Source of the DNA: Cladopsammia gracilis
Lineage: Eukaryota; Cnidaria; Anthozoa; Scleractinia; Dendrophylliidae
Reading direction: 5' to 3'
Length of the DNA: 64,000 nucleotides
Assembly (NCBI GenBank): GCA_022457155.1
Contig: JAJGOT010000002.1
Coordinates: 2,619,501-2,683,500 of the forward strand
The notes below the pieces were generated by a model. The model was given only the letters and a program-made list of their open reading frames with translations. It made no database searches and was not told the origin of the DNA. Positions 46,380 to 57,839 of this stretch are shown in pieces (positions within the stretch are counted from its first letter, which is position 1; each line of letters begins with the position of its first letter). The position numbers and the translations under genes are program-made.

Positions 46380-49300
46380 CAAGAAGCTAATTTAATGTAT
46401 ACCATTTGTTTGTGATTTCTTGGACACTTGTTTAATAAGTGCACTGAAATTCATGAAAATGTTTCCTCACTTTTTGTCTTCCTACAAAGCACTTAACCAA
46501 TACTATTTTGCTCGACTGTCTCACCAATTTTGTAACAGCTATATTACTTCTATGTTTCTATTCTTTTCTTAGTAGCGTGTTTTCTCTTTTTCTTAAAAAA
46601 AAAATGTAATTTAGTTATAGGGCATATCATTAGTTTACCTATATCTTTCCCTTCTCCATTTTTTTTCTTATCTTGTTAACTTCAAAAAAAAGAAAACATT
46701 TAATAAATTAGGTCACACTTAGAAATATATACACCTAATATTAATTTCTTGTGTTGTTGTTATCACGGCCAGGAGTCATTTCCCTTGGCATCCTTACATC
46801 CTGTATAATTACCTACTATATCTGGATATTCATTTTGAATCATGGAGACTGCACAAGAAGGATCACGCATCAGTTTCTGTCCCAAGCACGCTGTATGTCC
46901 CCCAGGTGAACTGTCAGTAACCTGCCAACCTCTACAAAATAATCAAAACTTCTACAAAATAATCAGATCAACAATGAGAAGCGTCAAAAATTTATTTAAA
47001 ACAAGCAGTCTCTTGTTATTCTTTTAGTTGGACAAGAAAGAGCGCAAGCAAACGAGTGGTGTAGCTGCAAGGAACGACAAAGACAAATAAGAGACTGTTC
47101 ACAGTTAAGTAAAACAATAATAGCGTCACAAACAAAAAAGAAGGCTTGTATCTTTCAACTTAATGATTTTTCGAGCACCAAATTTTTATTTGTAACATGC
47201 TGCATAGATCAAGGAACCAAGACATTAAAAATGTGTTTAGTGTTTGAAATGGGTGAACATTGATCCATTGTTGTGTATGTTATCAGGTGGAACTGGTAAA
47301 CAAAGGAAAAAAGCCACAGCAGGAACTATTGTGAAGACTATCAAAATAATTATTAATTAGGACACTTCGCATTTAGATACCTCAAGGCATCCTAAAAACC
47401 CAAGCAAAGCAAGAGCGTAACTGGACACCTGTTCTTTGAAATCAACAGCATCACAGCAACACGTCTATTTTAGAGTGGTACACAAACTGCATGGGCTACT
47501 TGAGCTGGGATGAAGTCGTAGAAAAAAAGAAAGAACCTTTTTAGTTTAATCAACAGGGACACTTTTTAGTGCCTATGACAGTGGCTTTCCTGGGCTAGAA
47601 GAATGTTCTGGGAAAAGCCAATCTCAGACAAGGACTAATTCAAAATTATGCTTGTCTTTATCACAATGGATTGCAGCCTCATCTGCCCAGAGAATGGATC
47701 ATTTTGTCTCAGCCCTGGACTATGGACCAGAAGATGGAGTAGAGGGCCAGACAAGTAGACTGGGCTATCAGAAACATTCAAGTTGACATCAACCACCAAA
47801 GGCAGCTGCACATGAACGACGATTTTAAATACATAGTTGATAGCCAAAAACAGCTCTTTTATCAGTCACTAATTGAAATACAAAACTTGACTAAATACCA
47901 CAGATTTTAATTAGGGGGTTGTACCATAGATTACTTGCTTAGTATTAATCCCTCCGCTACATGTGGAGGGCACAATTTCTCGCATGTGTGAGGTCTTAAG
48001 AATGATGGCAAAATAGAAACTAGTTGTCATTTCAATTTTCATTGAAAATAACTTACATTCTTGTTATCTGTTGCTATAAAATGTAAAACATGGATTTCAT
48101 TTCGATTAAAAAGACTTTTTAAAGTCCTGTAGACATCGATCAGGATCGATTGTATGCAAATATTACAGAGCAATATTCAGAATAAAACCATGCTAAACAA
48201 TGTTACACATATCACACCAATTTGTTCTTTATCGTTGGCTGCATGACCTCCAACTTAAAATGCTTCAGTTTTTCCACTTTTCATGTTAGTTCCTTGTGAA
48301 GAATTGTTAGTCTTCTTGTTACTCGAAACTGCAGTATAGCACCCTGGAACCACAAGTCCATCCTCAAGAAACCTTGCTCCAGTTGGTGAAAATTCTAGGT
48401 TATATCATTTAATGTTATCATAGATGTCTATATTATCTGAGATAGTCAATACTCATGAACTGTGATTAAGTGACTTTTGTTTTTGGTAAAAACCAGGTTT
48501 AAACCATTATACAGGGAAAAATTATGTAATTGTATCATTAAAGTTTAATCCTGAGATTATGATGCTTGAATGCAGTTCATACATTATATCCTAATATTGC
48601 ACATTTGCATTTTGCGCTAAATCAATAAGCCCCTCTCTAATAAGCCACCCATCAAAAGTACCTTAAATAAATAAACCACCCAGGTGGCTAAAAAGAGATT
48701 TAACGGTATATTCAGAAAAATTTTGTTTTATACCACTCAAATAAATATACATTTCAGTCTGCAGCTGACTTACTTGCTCCTGTCTGTGGACAACACAGGA
48801 ATGTGTTTGAAAAACACTGGGGACAAGGTCACTTCTTTGCTGTAGCTAACGACAACTCATTGTGACTATGTCACAGCTGAGACTATTTTTTTTTACAAAA
48901 TGTTGGGAGTTTTCTGGAACAATACGAGGCTTTTCAGGATTAATTTTGTTTTTCAAGCTATTGGCGATGTATTCTTGAAGGTGGTTGGATTTGGATTGAT
49001 AGTTTAGAACTTTGTTTATAAGGAACCGGTGGGGAAGAGTTGAAAAGGAGCAAGATGTGGAGTTCCAGGCTACTGCACAGAGTTTGTTGTTCTTAAATCC
49101 AAGACTTAAAACAACAAGTAAATTTAAAAAAAAATTCACAATTTTTTGGTTGAGTGCAGTAAATCTTTAGCAACTGTTCTTGTTTCTGAAAGGGAAAAGT
49201 GTACAAGATATGCAAAACAGCTAGTGTGAAAATGTTACTTGTTGATCATGCAGAACTTGGAAATCACTTAGGCAGCCGAGTGACCAAGAAGTGTGGAGTA

Positions 49301-49720
49301 TGCAAGATCTACAAACATTATGGACATTATACACTCGAAAGAAAAAAAAACATTTTGAAAATACTAAAATGAAATTCCCCTTTTATTGACTTTGTCGAGA
49401 CTGAAAATTTGTTAATTGTTGGAGCAGTTGCGTTTTCAACTACTTCGTCCTCTTACAACTGACAGTTGGCCTACTCAAAAGAAGATGCGGTTCCCGATAA
49501 GAAAGTGGTGTGAAAATATGTATAAGTTTCAAATGTATGGAAAATCATGCATAAGGGGTGGAGTAAATGTGCTAATTTCCTATAAAGAAAAGTTTGTGAT
49601 GGATCATTTACTGGCTTCATACCATGTTTGTGTTTTATCTTGAGAGATGCTATTTTGAATCATTTGGATGCAATGGTAGTAGTAGTTAATCCATTAGGTT
49701 CCGAGTGAAACACAGGGCAT
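46380..49720. other. Gene-poor stretch
   Basis: No gene is supported. At 49193-49370 an open frame contains KKCGVCKIYKHYGH, which resembles a zinc-knuckle end of a transposon protein but stands alone. The rest is AT-rich with scattered short ORFs. Confidence 0.3.
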
Positions 49721-49915
49721 TCACAGTGCTGTGCCAGCGGCCTCTATTTGTAGCTGTTTCTTGGCTGTGTGCCAGGTGATGTTGGCTTCTTTGAACTCCT
49801 CTTCTACTGGCCTCCCCACCTTTCTTTTACCCTGTAGATTCCATTCCCGGGCCAACCTGGTCATATCAGATTTTCGCTCCACAAAGTGTGGCCAACAACA
49901 TGACAACACGGACAT
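49721..49915 (-). pseudogene. LINE ORF2 C-terminal remnant
   Basis: On minus, DMTRLAREWNLQGKRKVGRP followed by ITWHTAKKQLQIEAAG matches the conserved C-terminus of RTE-like LINE proteins, where a Gly-Lys-Arg-x-x-Gly-Arg-Pro motif precedes a Thr-Trp segment. It begins at an incomplete 5' end and stops at 49721. Related non-coding sequence (ACCAAACGTTTT, CATGCACTATGGGTTAA) appears at 49955-50015 and again at 50430-50505. Confidence 0.6.
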
Positions 49916-51300
49916 AGAAATTGGATTTTAGAAAGCCTTAGATGCAATGTGAAAACCAAACGTTTTAGGCCAAAAGTTGTTTTTTGTTTGTACATGCACT
50001 ATGGGTTAAAAATGACAAGGCACGATTGAATGTCCTGGTTAACTTTCATTGAGTAACTTGAATAGTACCGCTCTTGGGGTCACACACAGTACAATAAAGG
50101 CTTAATTTGCACCCTTCACTTGCCTCTCTTTTTCTTTTTCAAGTACAGGGGGTCATCTCACATCACTTTATGTACACCTTCATGATGAAACCACATGAAG
50201 GTGCCAACAAACTCCTAAGTTGGACAGAGAGATGTGGGAGTACTCGTATGGGACTTATTGTAAATAATATTTTTATTGTTTGCTTAGGGTGAATAAATTA
50301 ACAGTAGGACATGATATTACATGTATGTATCACTTTTCTTCGCGCGGCAGCCGCCCTCAATCCCATATGTGAAAAATGCGAGAAGGTTTTAAGAAGATTA
50401 GAAAACTGCAAAAACCATCAGGCTTTAGACGCAATGTGAAAACCAAACGTTTTCAAGTTTGAGGCCAAAAGTGCAGTTTTTTGATTGTGCATGCACTATG
50501 GGTTAATCAAAGGGCTCTTCAAGCCATCTCGTTAAAGCGTTAGAACGTGTGGTTAATAAAAACAAAATAGAAGAATTGATAGTGAATATGGTAAAGATGC
50601 CGTTGTAGCGCACCTTTAGATTAAGTCTACTTAAAATACGTACATGAAAACATCACATGATGCATATCAGCCAATAGAAATTTATGTTCACGAAATGGGC
50701 TTTACATTTTCAAAAAAAAAACAACTTTAACATAAAAGGCTGATCAGACAGCAAATTTGTTCGATTTCTTTTAATAAGATATGCCCGATATTTCGGTTAG
50801 ACAAAACTAACCTTCATCAGGGGCTAGGAAAGCTTGGTGAAGATGGAAACAAACGGTTACAATATTTAAAATGGGCTAAGATAAATTGCTGGCACACGAT
50901 AGGCTAATAAACAAGTAACGGTCCAGCTATATATTGCTACTGTTTGTTCTAGTGGTCCTTGCATTTTTACAGAAGTTATTTACATTTTCACGCTAGTAAC
51001 TAAAATGGGGTCCTATTATTTGGTTATACAATAGACGTGTTTAGAAAATGTTATAGGCTGGGCCTTATCATCATCATTATTATTTTTTTTTGCAAAAGGA
51101 GGGGAACCCGTGCCCCTCTGCTAACAACTTCTCTGTACAGCATTGGGGGATCTTTTCTCATCAGTGCTCCACTTTTTCAAGACCAAAAGCCAGAATAATC
51201 CTCAGCTTCGACGACTAAGGAGAGCTTTTTTTAACAAAATTTGGTGCCGTTTTTTCACCACAAGCAAGAAAGCGTCTTGTAACCAACTGTCTTCGCTTTG
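49916..51300. other. Non-coding stretch with a repeated segment
   Basis: Apart from the duplicated block around 49955-50015 and 50430-50505 and the hammerhead-like core at 50778-50820, nothing recognisable. 51060-51300 is probably the 5' leader of the LINE that follows. Confidence 0.35.
50778..50820 (-). ncRNA. Hammerhead-like core
   Basis: On minus: CTGATGA (50820-50814), helix II GGTTAG/CTAACC around a TTTTGT loop, GAAA (50794-50791), helix III ATAT/ATAT around CGGGC, then triplet ATC (to 50778). The canonical core is intact and two helices form. Flanks do not give a helix I. Such sequences accompany Penelope-like terminal repeats. Confidence 0.5.
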
Positions 51301-51421
51301 GTGAGTGCGTGCTTTTCAATTTGGGTTTTGGTCTCGCGAGTTTTCTCGCCCTCGCGTTACGTGGAGATAGCCGCGCGTACCGCACACCAGCCGTTCGCCC
51401 ACACTAGAACTTACTGTCCGC

Positions 51422-52580
51422 TTGATAGTGGAGGAAAACCTGGATCTTGACTCGCTCAGTATAGCGCAGTCGTTACTGAACTTTAAGGAAGAAATCGTTG
51501 GGACAGAATCGGCCACGCGGTTGGCGGCATCGGGCTTTGACTGCGAAAGCCGCGTTATCCCTTTACGCCTTTTACGGCAAAAAGCACTACACGTGTCATG
51601 CTTCATTCCCGTTGAATTCCCCGATGAAAACCTGCTACAACTCGTGGAACAATACGGCGACCTCAAAGCGCGAGCAGTCCGCCGGCTTTGCTTCAAAGCT
51701 ACGTGCACATCGAGAACGGCATCTGTGTCATAGAATTCACACGTTTACAAAAGGCAGTGCCACGCAAATAAGTCACTCAAGGGCTCGAGTTATTTTTTTA
51801 AGTACACTGGCCAGCCAATACTATGCTACCGGTGCCAGTCTTCCGAGCGCGTTGTTAAAGACTCCCCGAAGGCGAAACACCGCGAGGCGAACCGCGAGGC
51901 TCCAGTGCCCGGAGGGGGGACACCAGAGGCCTCCCGACCCCCACTACAGCAACCAGCAACGACACTCCCCCTGTAACCACAATAGGCCATTTGCACGATA
52001 GCGTCATTTGACTACAACTACCAGAACTCATTTCGTTTTTCCTTTCTTATTTAAATTTTGTAATCCCAGTGAGGTTTAAATAACAAAGGTCCTAATTTGC
52101 ACTACAAAACAAAAAAATGAACCTCCGTGCGACCCTTCTCCAGAAACTGCCGGCCACCCCCTACTACCGATGCCGTGAGCGTAAGCGTGAGAAGTCCTGT
52201 CTCGTGGTAATTTAAATACAACAGATGATCACACGCGTTTGGCAGAGATCAAAGATCTCCTAAAAACGCCATCATTCGTAGTAAAAAACAGTGGATAAAG
52301 TTGGGGGAAAAACCGACCAAGTATTTCCCGGGAGTATTTCTACCAGCTTGAAAATCAGCGACAAACACGCGACTCAATTTCAGAGTTGCGTGCCAACAAT
52401 TCAATCGTGACTTCCGATAAAAATATTCTTCGCGAATGTCGCGATTTTTATCGTAACCTCCATTCGGCTGAACAAGTTTATTTATCTAGCCAAGACTGGC
52501 TTTTAGACCAACTGGATAAAACTCTGGCATCTGAAGACCAGGAGAAATGCGAAGGTGACCTCACACTCTTCGAATGTCAA
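51422..52580 (+). pseudogene. Tx1/L1-type LINE, ORF1 and an internally deleted ORF2
   Basis: ORF1 part: DLDSLSIAQSLLNFKEEIVG, FPDENLLQLVEQYGD, then in other frames YVHIENGICVIEF and a decayed zinc knuckle (CYRCQSSERVVKDS, last Cys replaced), followed by a Pro-rich tail to about 51975. ORF2 part: from 52240 (TRLAEIKDLLKTP), KPTKYF..YQLENQRQTRDSI, CRDFYRNLHSAEQV and LASEDQEKCEGDLTLFECQ. This region lies between endonuclease and RT, so the endonuclease was deleted and the RT is missing after 52580. Several frame changes and stops (TAA near 52297). Confidence 0.75.
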
Positions 52581-52629
52581 TGTTTTGTAATAACGAAATA
52601 TAATATCCAATTTATTCAACACTTTTGAA

Positions 52630-54280
52630 CAGTTTAATGGTAAAATATTTATTGATTTCAAAGTTGCGTTTGTGAGTTTATTTTTAGAGATTTGAATTTA
52701 CAAAATGGTAATTAGATGACGCCGACCCGGGACTTTGCCATTATTTCTACGCCAATTTACAATGCGCAGTTTACAGCTTGAGGATAATAATTTGATAAAT
52801 ACTAAAAAATAAACTGTGGAAAAACGTAAGAATTCACTAGCATCCGTGAGATTTTCAAAACAGATCACCATATCTGTACAAGCCATGTCGGGATGCAATC
52901 CCGAACGCCATTATGAAACAACGGATCAGGAGGTTCTTCAAGCTCCAAGAAACACTCAAAAACAGAATAAAACAAGGAGCTAAAACATAAACTGCAAGAA
53001 GTCATTATTCCAGTAGAGATACGGCAGCTTCAGACTTTGATCTTGGACACTTACATCCGTGATAAAGATCCACTTTCTCACAAGTCTTGCACACCGCAGA
53101 CTTAGACACTAAATCACCGGCTGAGAGATTGGAGGCTCAGAGACCGGACGAGAGAAAGCGGCGGAAATCGAGCCTCAGAGATTGACTGATCCAAGCATAT
53201 TCATAACAATTAACAAAAACTGCAGCCGATCACTACTTATCTTGCAACAAAAGTTAGCCAAAGACGCTCCAACATATGCCAAGAGAACTAGTATAACGAA
53301 GGCATAGACTGGAAACAATAATTCTATAAATGGCAGTGAGTGTGCACAGCATGTAAACTGACCTCCTGTCATTAAAGAGATTTATATCCCAAAGATAAAA
53401 GAGTCATACAATACATCGAGCATTTGTCACATCTCTATTTTGGTGATCAAAGGGGAACAAATATCTCGTAGACCTTCTTGGGAAAGCTATTCTAGAGGTT
53501 TCTTTATACATTATGCAACTAGCGGGAGTCGTGTTTGGCCTGTCACTTTTATAATACTGATATTCTCAAATTAATATATGTATCATATGTTTAATAGATA
53601 AATGTAAAGAAAGCCAAATTTAAAAAACGTGAAAAGTATGAAAAGTATGATTTTCTAGTACTTAGGAAACAAAACTCTTTCACCCCTGACCAAGTTAACT
53701 TTAAATATATATTACCAGTTATTCAGATTCCCATTTTGGCGATTATAAATGGCCAAACACAATAACATACGAGAGGAAAATAGTTAACAACTTCAAAGCT
53801 ATAGCACACGCACTTTTTCTTATCAATTACTACCACAAACAGACTCAGTAGATGGGGTTAAACGGATGTTGAACTATGTTTATTCAAATTGATACTGCAC
53901 AAGAAACAACACCCTAAACCGGGTGAGGGGTGGGGGGGGGGGGGTTGCTCTTGCTTTCACAAAGGATAACACAGGAATGAATGATCGTGACAGTGGAACG
54001 CTCAAAAAGGTCTTATCTGAATACATGCATTCCAAAGATATCCATAACGGAAACTAGTGTAGTAATTAACCCTTTTAACATATCTATGATAAAAACACTC
54101 AATTACTACCACAAACAGACTCAGTAGATGGGGTTAAACGTATGTTTATTCAATAAACCGCCAAACCCAAAGGGGAAAAAGAATAAAAAAAGGGTTTGAG
54201 AAGAAGAAGTTACGATGTGGGAGAGAGTCTGGTTGTGATAGAATGGATAATTTTAAAATTATTTTCGTTGGAAAGAGTGA
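52630..54280. other. Non-coding stretch with repeats
   Basis: TCAATTACTACCACAAACAG recurs at 53824 and 54099, each followed by the same AGTAGATGGGGTTAAACG. A G-rich run (GGGGTGGGGGGG...) lies at 53928-53945. No gene seen. Confidence 0.45.
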
Positions 54281-54680
54281 GATAGATTAAATATGCGTCA
54301 CTCTTCTAATCGCCATGCGATTTAATAAAAGCTGTAGGCACTCGATTACAAAAAGCAAATGTAGCGCCTCCGCGACGAAAACTGTGCGAGGAATACTGTG
54401 TGAGGAATACTGTGCGGGATTAAACCCAGTGGTTGAAAGAGCATTATACTGGTGAGCCAAGATAGGCCTGTACGATCCCCGAGATTGACAAACGAATAAT
54501 GGTGAAGAGGGCGACAATTGTACACCAGCTAAATACTGCCTAAGCGCGGTGACAGGACAAAGGGGCGAACCGGGAATAAACGGCAAGGGAATTTCTAAAC
54601 CCGCTCCCGAAACTGGAGTGTCTTAGTGCGCGTGATGCGCAACAAAACCCCTTGCGGTGTGAAAGTCATGCTAGATAGTG
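54281..54680 (-). pseudogene. Tyrosine recombinase remnant (DIRS- or Crypton-like)
   Basis: On minus: GVLLRITRTKTLQFRER, LPFIPGSPLCPVTALRQYL, SSPLFVCQSRGSYRP and then HSFRRGGATFAFC (His-x-x-Arg) and KSDAYLIY with the nucleophile Tyr. A 14-bp unit (ACTGTGCGAGGAAT type) is repeated at 54381 and 54395 just before the His motif, which throws the frame; the frame also changes near 54590, and a TAG replaces the Trp codon near 54310. The N-terminal half is missing. It is a different family from the recombinase at 1.7-2.7 kb. Confidence 0.75.
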
Positions 54681-55042
54681 TCAAAAAACACGCCTGGAAA
54701 TCGCCAATTTCAGACTACTAAATTAGAGATACGTAAAAAAGAAAAGAAGGCTGCTAAAAATAAAGCACGCATGCAGACGTGCAAATGATTATCTAAATCG
54801 AAAAGACGGGACAATTGTAAAAGGATCTCAACAGTGATCGGTTCTTTTCGTGCGACACAATCACCCAAGATCCGACGCACCGCTCGTTTGGCAAGATAAA
54901 CGTCATATTAAATCGTCAAGAAAGGCAAAACTGGCACCACACGAGCGGTTAATATGTGAAATAATGCTCAAATAATTAACGATCGAACGGTATGACGTTA
55001 AAGAACGTGACAAAAAAAACTAAATAAAGCAAATAAACGGAT

Positions 55043-55651
55043 TTGGAAACTGGGAAAGGCAAGAAATCGAAATATTGGCAAAACAAAGAATCTTGCTTAT
55101 TTTTCTGTCCGAAGAAAACGTATCACAATTACTGTGGGTTAATTTGTGAAAAAGTTCTACCCGAGCATTTGCGAGAAAGGAAACGCCTGGAAAGTCTTTG
55201 TTCATGCACGGGGCGAGAACGGCAATTTTCCCTGAATTTCATAAAATCCAAATCGAACCAAGGTTGCCCGTACGTGGCTTGCAGGGAGTGTCGAGTGTTC
55301 AAATGGTTAGATGGCATCGCGGACGAAGAAGGATCAGGAGATTCGTCGTCTGATTCGGAGGTGGCCTTTCTCGCTTGGAAGCCAAAGCGCAAGAGAGTCA
55401 GAAGGGATTCATCTTCTACTGACACGGATGTGTACGTGGAAAAAGCTGGAAGCAGCAAGAATGAAGCGTCTGAGTCATTGCAAAAAGCTGGAGGCAGCAA
55501 GACTGAAGCGTTTGAGGAATTGGGAAAAGTTCGAAGCGCCAAGAACGACGATGAGCCCGTCATTGTATCAGACGAAGAGGGGAGGAAGGAGCAGTTTGAG
55601 GATTATCGAGCTGAGAAGCAAGTTTGTAGGGGGAAAAAAGAAGTGAAATAA
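55043..55651 (+). CDS. GRF-like zinc-finger protein with acidic tail
   Basis: A 200-codon frame to TAA 55649-55651. It has no ATG near the start (the frame opens at a TTG), so the N-terminus is uncertain. Residues 17-90 hold many Cys (CLFFCPKK, YHNYCGLICEKV, LCSCTGRERQF) and end CPYVACRECRVFKWLDG, like the last strand of a GRF zinc finger (Cys-x-x-Phe-x-Trp-x-Asp). The C-terminal half is Ser/Glu/Lys-rich with three repeats of KAG(G/S)SK(N/T)EA. GRF fingers bind single-stranded nucleic acid in DNA-repair and mobile-element proteins. Adjacent to the virion module on the opposite strand, it may belong to it. Confidence 0.45.
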   Translation: METGKGKKSKYWQNKESCLFFCPKKTYHNYCGLICEKVLPEHLRERKRLESLCSCTGRERQFSLNFIKSKSNQGCPYVACRECRVFKWLDGIADEEGSGDSSSDSEVAFLAWKPKRKRVRRDSSSTDTDVYVEKAGSSKNEASESLQKAGGSKTEAFEELGKVRSAKNDDEPVIVSDEEGRKEQFEDYRAEKQVCRGKKEVK

Positions 55652-55912
55652 ATGTAAGTTTATTTCCTGAGATAGTGTGTGTCCTTTTGATTTGCGGTTG
55701 CAAAAAGTGCTGTTTGTGTTTAATCGGTCCGTACGAAAAAAAATTATAGCGAGAATCCAGTCTGATTCTGTCCATAAAGTGATTAGTATTTTTTTGGGGG
55801 GCCTTAATCTGGCTGGTTTCTCGCCGAGAATTTTCGTACGTGGGTGGGAGCGGAGAAGGGGGGGGGGGGGGGAGGGAAGGACAGAGTAAAGAAAAAACAA
55901 TGAATCGTGCCT

Positions 55913-56719
55913 TTAAATTTTTTTAATAGCGAAACAAATTACAATAAAATTATCCTGTATCCATCCTCGCGGTATTTTCTTTGGCGGATGCAGGGAGAAA
56001 TGTTTAAATTCTCCCTTGCCTTTTCCTGTTTGCTGTTTTTTAGTTTTTGGGTTAATATCGGGGTAAAGTCTTTCCAGTTGGTGCAGCAGGTATTGTCTTC
56101 TTTCCATGTTGTCTTGTTTCGTTGCCTCTCTCATTTGCTTTTCTTCCTCCTTCCCGTAAATCATTTGTTGTATGAAGTCAGGTTCGTCCACGGATTCTAT
56201 TTCATCTGTTAGATCTTGAATTTCTGATATGCTCTTAGTGATCACTTGCAGTTTCTTTTTGGCTTCTTTGATGCCCAAGGTATTTCCTTCGATTTTAGTC
56301 CTGTCGAGATCTCGCGTTGCGGCAAATTTGTATCTTTCTAACGCTTTGGTTATTTCCTCTTGCCTCTGCAAAGCTTCTTGAAGGCTCTTCGTTGAATTTG
56401 AAGTGATGATTTTGGTCCAATCCTCTCTTTCTTTGGTTTTGCTTGGCGGTGAAAACGAGTTTTTGGTTGTGAGTTGCGCGGAAGTTAACCCGGGTGCCAT
56501 TTTGATCAATTTTCGTTGCAGATCAAAGTAATTGTCTCTTCCGGCTGGTTGGGAAATGTTATTACTTTTTTCCGAGGTTGTCTCTGCTTTCATTCTCTGT
56601 AGCAACCATTGGGCCTTGTCCAATTGAAAAAATTCTTGGGAAAAATTATTTTCTCGCATTCCCGAATTGTTGAGCGATTCTTTGGGTACCAATATCATTT
56701 CCCGGACGTATTTTTTCAT
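55913..56719 (-). CDS. Coiled-coil virion-module protein, function unknown
   Basis: ATG 56719-56717, 268 residues, uninterrupted. It starts MKKYVREMILVPKESL, an opening I associate with a short hydrophobic-basic start in Polinton proteins. Residues 100-215 are strongly helical and charged (LQEALQRQEEITKALERYK, KEAKKKLQVITKSI), and the tail is basic (KTKKQQTGKGK). Last gene of the minus-strand block. It could be a scaffold or minor virion protein; this is inference from position. Confidence 0.5.
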   Translation of the reverse strand: MKKYVREMILVPKESLNNSGMRENNFSQEFFQLDKAQWLLQRMKAETTSEKSNNISQPAGRDNYFDLQRKLIKMAPGLTSAQLTTKNSFSPPSKTKEREDWTKIITSNSTKSLQEALQRQEEITKALERYKFAATRDLDRTKIEGNTLGIKEAKKKLQVITKSISEIQDLTDEIESVDEPDFIQQMIYGKEEEKQMREATKQDNMERRQYLLHQLERLYPDINPKTKKQQTGKGKGEFKHFSLHPPKKIPRGWIQDNFIVICFAIKKI

Positions 56720-56722
56720 TGT

Positions 56723-57238
56723 TTAAAGCGAAGAGAGAGAGTGTAAGGAATACAATATCAGAGGCCTCAAATGTTGGGCACCTAAATCCTCCGAGATGAT
56801 TTTTCTTCTCTCATACAAAGGCGTAGTTCGGGCGCTGAGCCTTTTGAGTTCGTCGATTTTGTTCTTCAATTTGAGTTTGATCTCTCTGGGTATTTCTACC
56901 ACTTCATCGAAAGTGTTTCTTATTAGGTCGGTCAAGGCTCTGATTTCATCGGTGTTCGCTGAATTTATGTAATTTGAAAACGGTTTGTTGACTTTCGTGA
57001 GATCCACTAAAAAATTCCAGTGTTTCTTGATTCTCCATCGGTCATAGTGGCCGGAACCCGTTTGCTCTTTTTTCCCTTTGCGCGATAGAGTAATTCCAAG
57101 AGTTGATGCCAGAGCTGCAGCGGCTAATGGCAATCCGGCTGCAACCATGAACCCCTTCTTTCCCAATTTGGTCTTAGTTTTTCCGTAACCTTGTCCGAGT
57201 TTTAACCGGTTCTGTACCCGCTGCTTCTCCTCTCGTCA
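56723..57238 (-). pseudogene. Virion-module protein with hydrophobic segment and conserved helical core
   Basis: The frame is open from 57238 to 56723 without an ATG at its start; another frame has an ATG at 57250, so a frame change near 57190 probably removed the start. It has LKLGQGYGKTKTKLGKKGF, a hydrophobic stretch (MVAAGLPLAAAALAST), a basic patch, then KKHWNFLVDLTKVNK, ALTDLIRNTFDEV and LKRLSARTTPLYERR. The last part resembles a short helical protein that commonly accompanies the capsid gene in Polinton-like elements. Stop lies 4 bp before the start of the next gene. Confidence 0.5.
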
Positions 57239-57377
57239 AAACCGTCATTTGCTCTTAAAAATGCTTGGGAATATCGCGGTCGAGTTTTAGCACAGGAGTA
57301 ATTTTTTTGCCAAGCCGCGTTTCGCATGGGCGGCGCCATTAAAAGAAATAAAAAAAATAAAAAAGAGTTGGTTGTAT

Positions 57378-57839
57378 TTATATCATTTTTAATGGTTTTA
57401 TTTTCCCATTCCTAAAACCTAGAGCAAGGTTGGAGCTAGCGAGAGGCCGGTCATGAGCGCCATGGGTCCAAAACCACCCTTCTGATTGGGCTTTCGTTTT
57501 GTTTTTGATTTTCGCCTTGGCGTTTTCTTTTTCCCGGGTCTTTTTTGTGGCCCGTGAAAGAACAGCCGGCAACGCATAAGTGTAAGGCGGCAAATTGTTG
57601 GGCAAGCCTATCATCCTCGAATTTCCCGGTAAGGCGAATTCTATTTTTCCGGTTCCTTTCTGATTTCCTCCAAGCAAATTTCCCAAGGCCGATCCCACAA
57701 GATCCGTTGCGAGGGGAGCCAGAGAATACAGAGCCATTTGTTGAGCGAAAGGTCGGAATGTACCTCCTTTTTGACAAGGTTTTCTTTTTTTGCGGGTCCT
57801 TGATTTTTTCTTGGGGGCTGACTTTCGTTTGGCCGGCAT
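57378..57839 (-). CDS. Basic virion protein (adenovirus core/pX-like)
   Basis: ATG 57839-57837, 153 residues, open. The N-terminus is highly basic (PAKRKSAPKKKSRTRKKRK), followed by a hydrophobic Gly/Ala/Leu patch (APLATDLVGSALGNLLGG). This arrangement is like small DNA-condensing or membrane-active core proteins of adenoviruses; it is not proof of homology. The start overlaps the previous gene's stop as TAATG. A TATA-like ATATAAATAC lies just 3' of it. Confidence 0.5.
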   Translation of the reverse strand: MPAKRKSAPKKKSRTRKKRKPCQKGGTFRPFAQQMALYSLAPLATDLVGSALGNLLGGNQKGTGKIEFALPGNSRMIGLPNNLPPYTYALPAVLSRATKKTREKENAKAKIKNKTKAQSEGWFWTHGAHDRPLASSNLALGFRNGKIKPLKMI

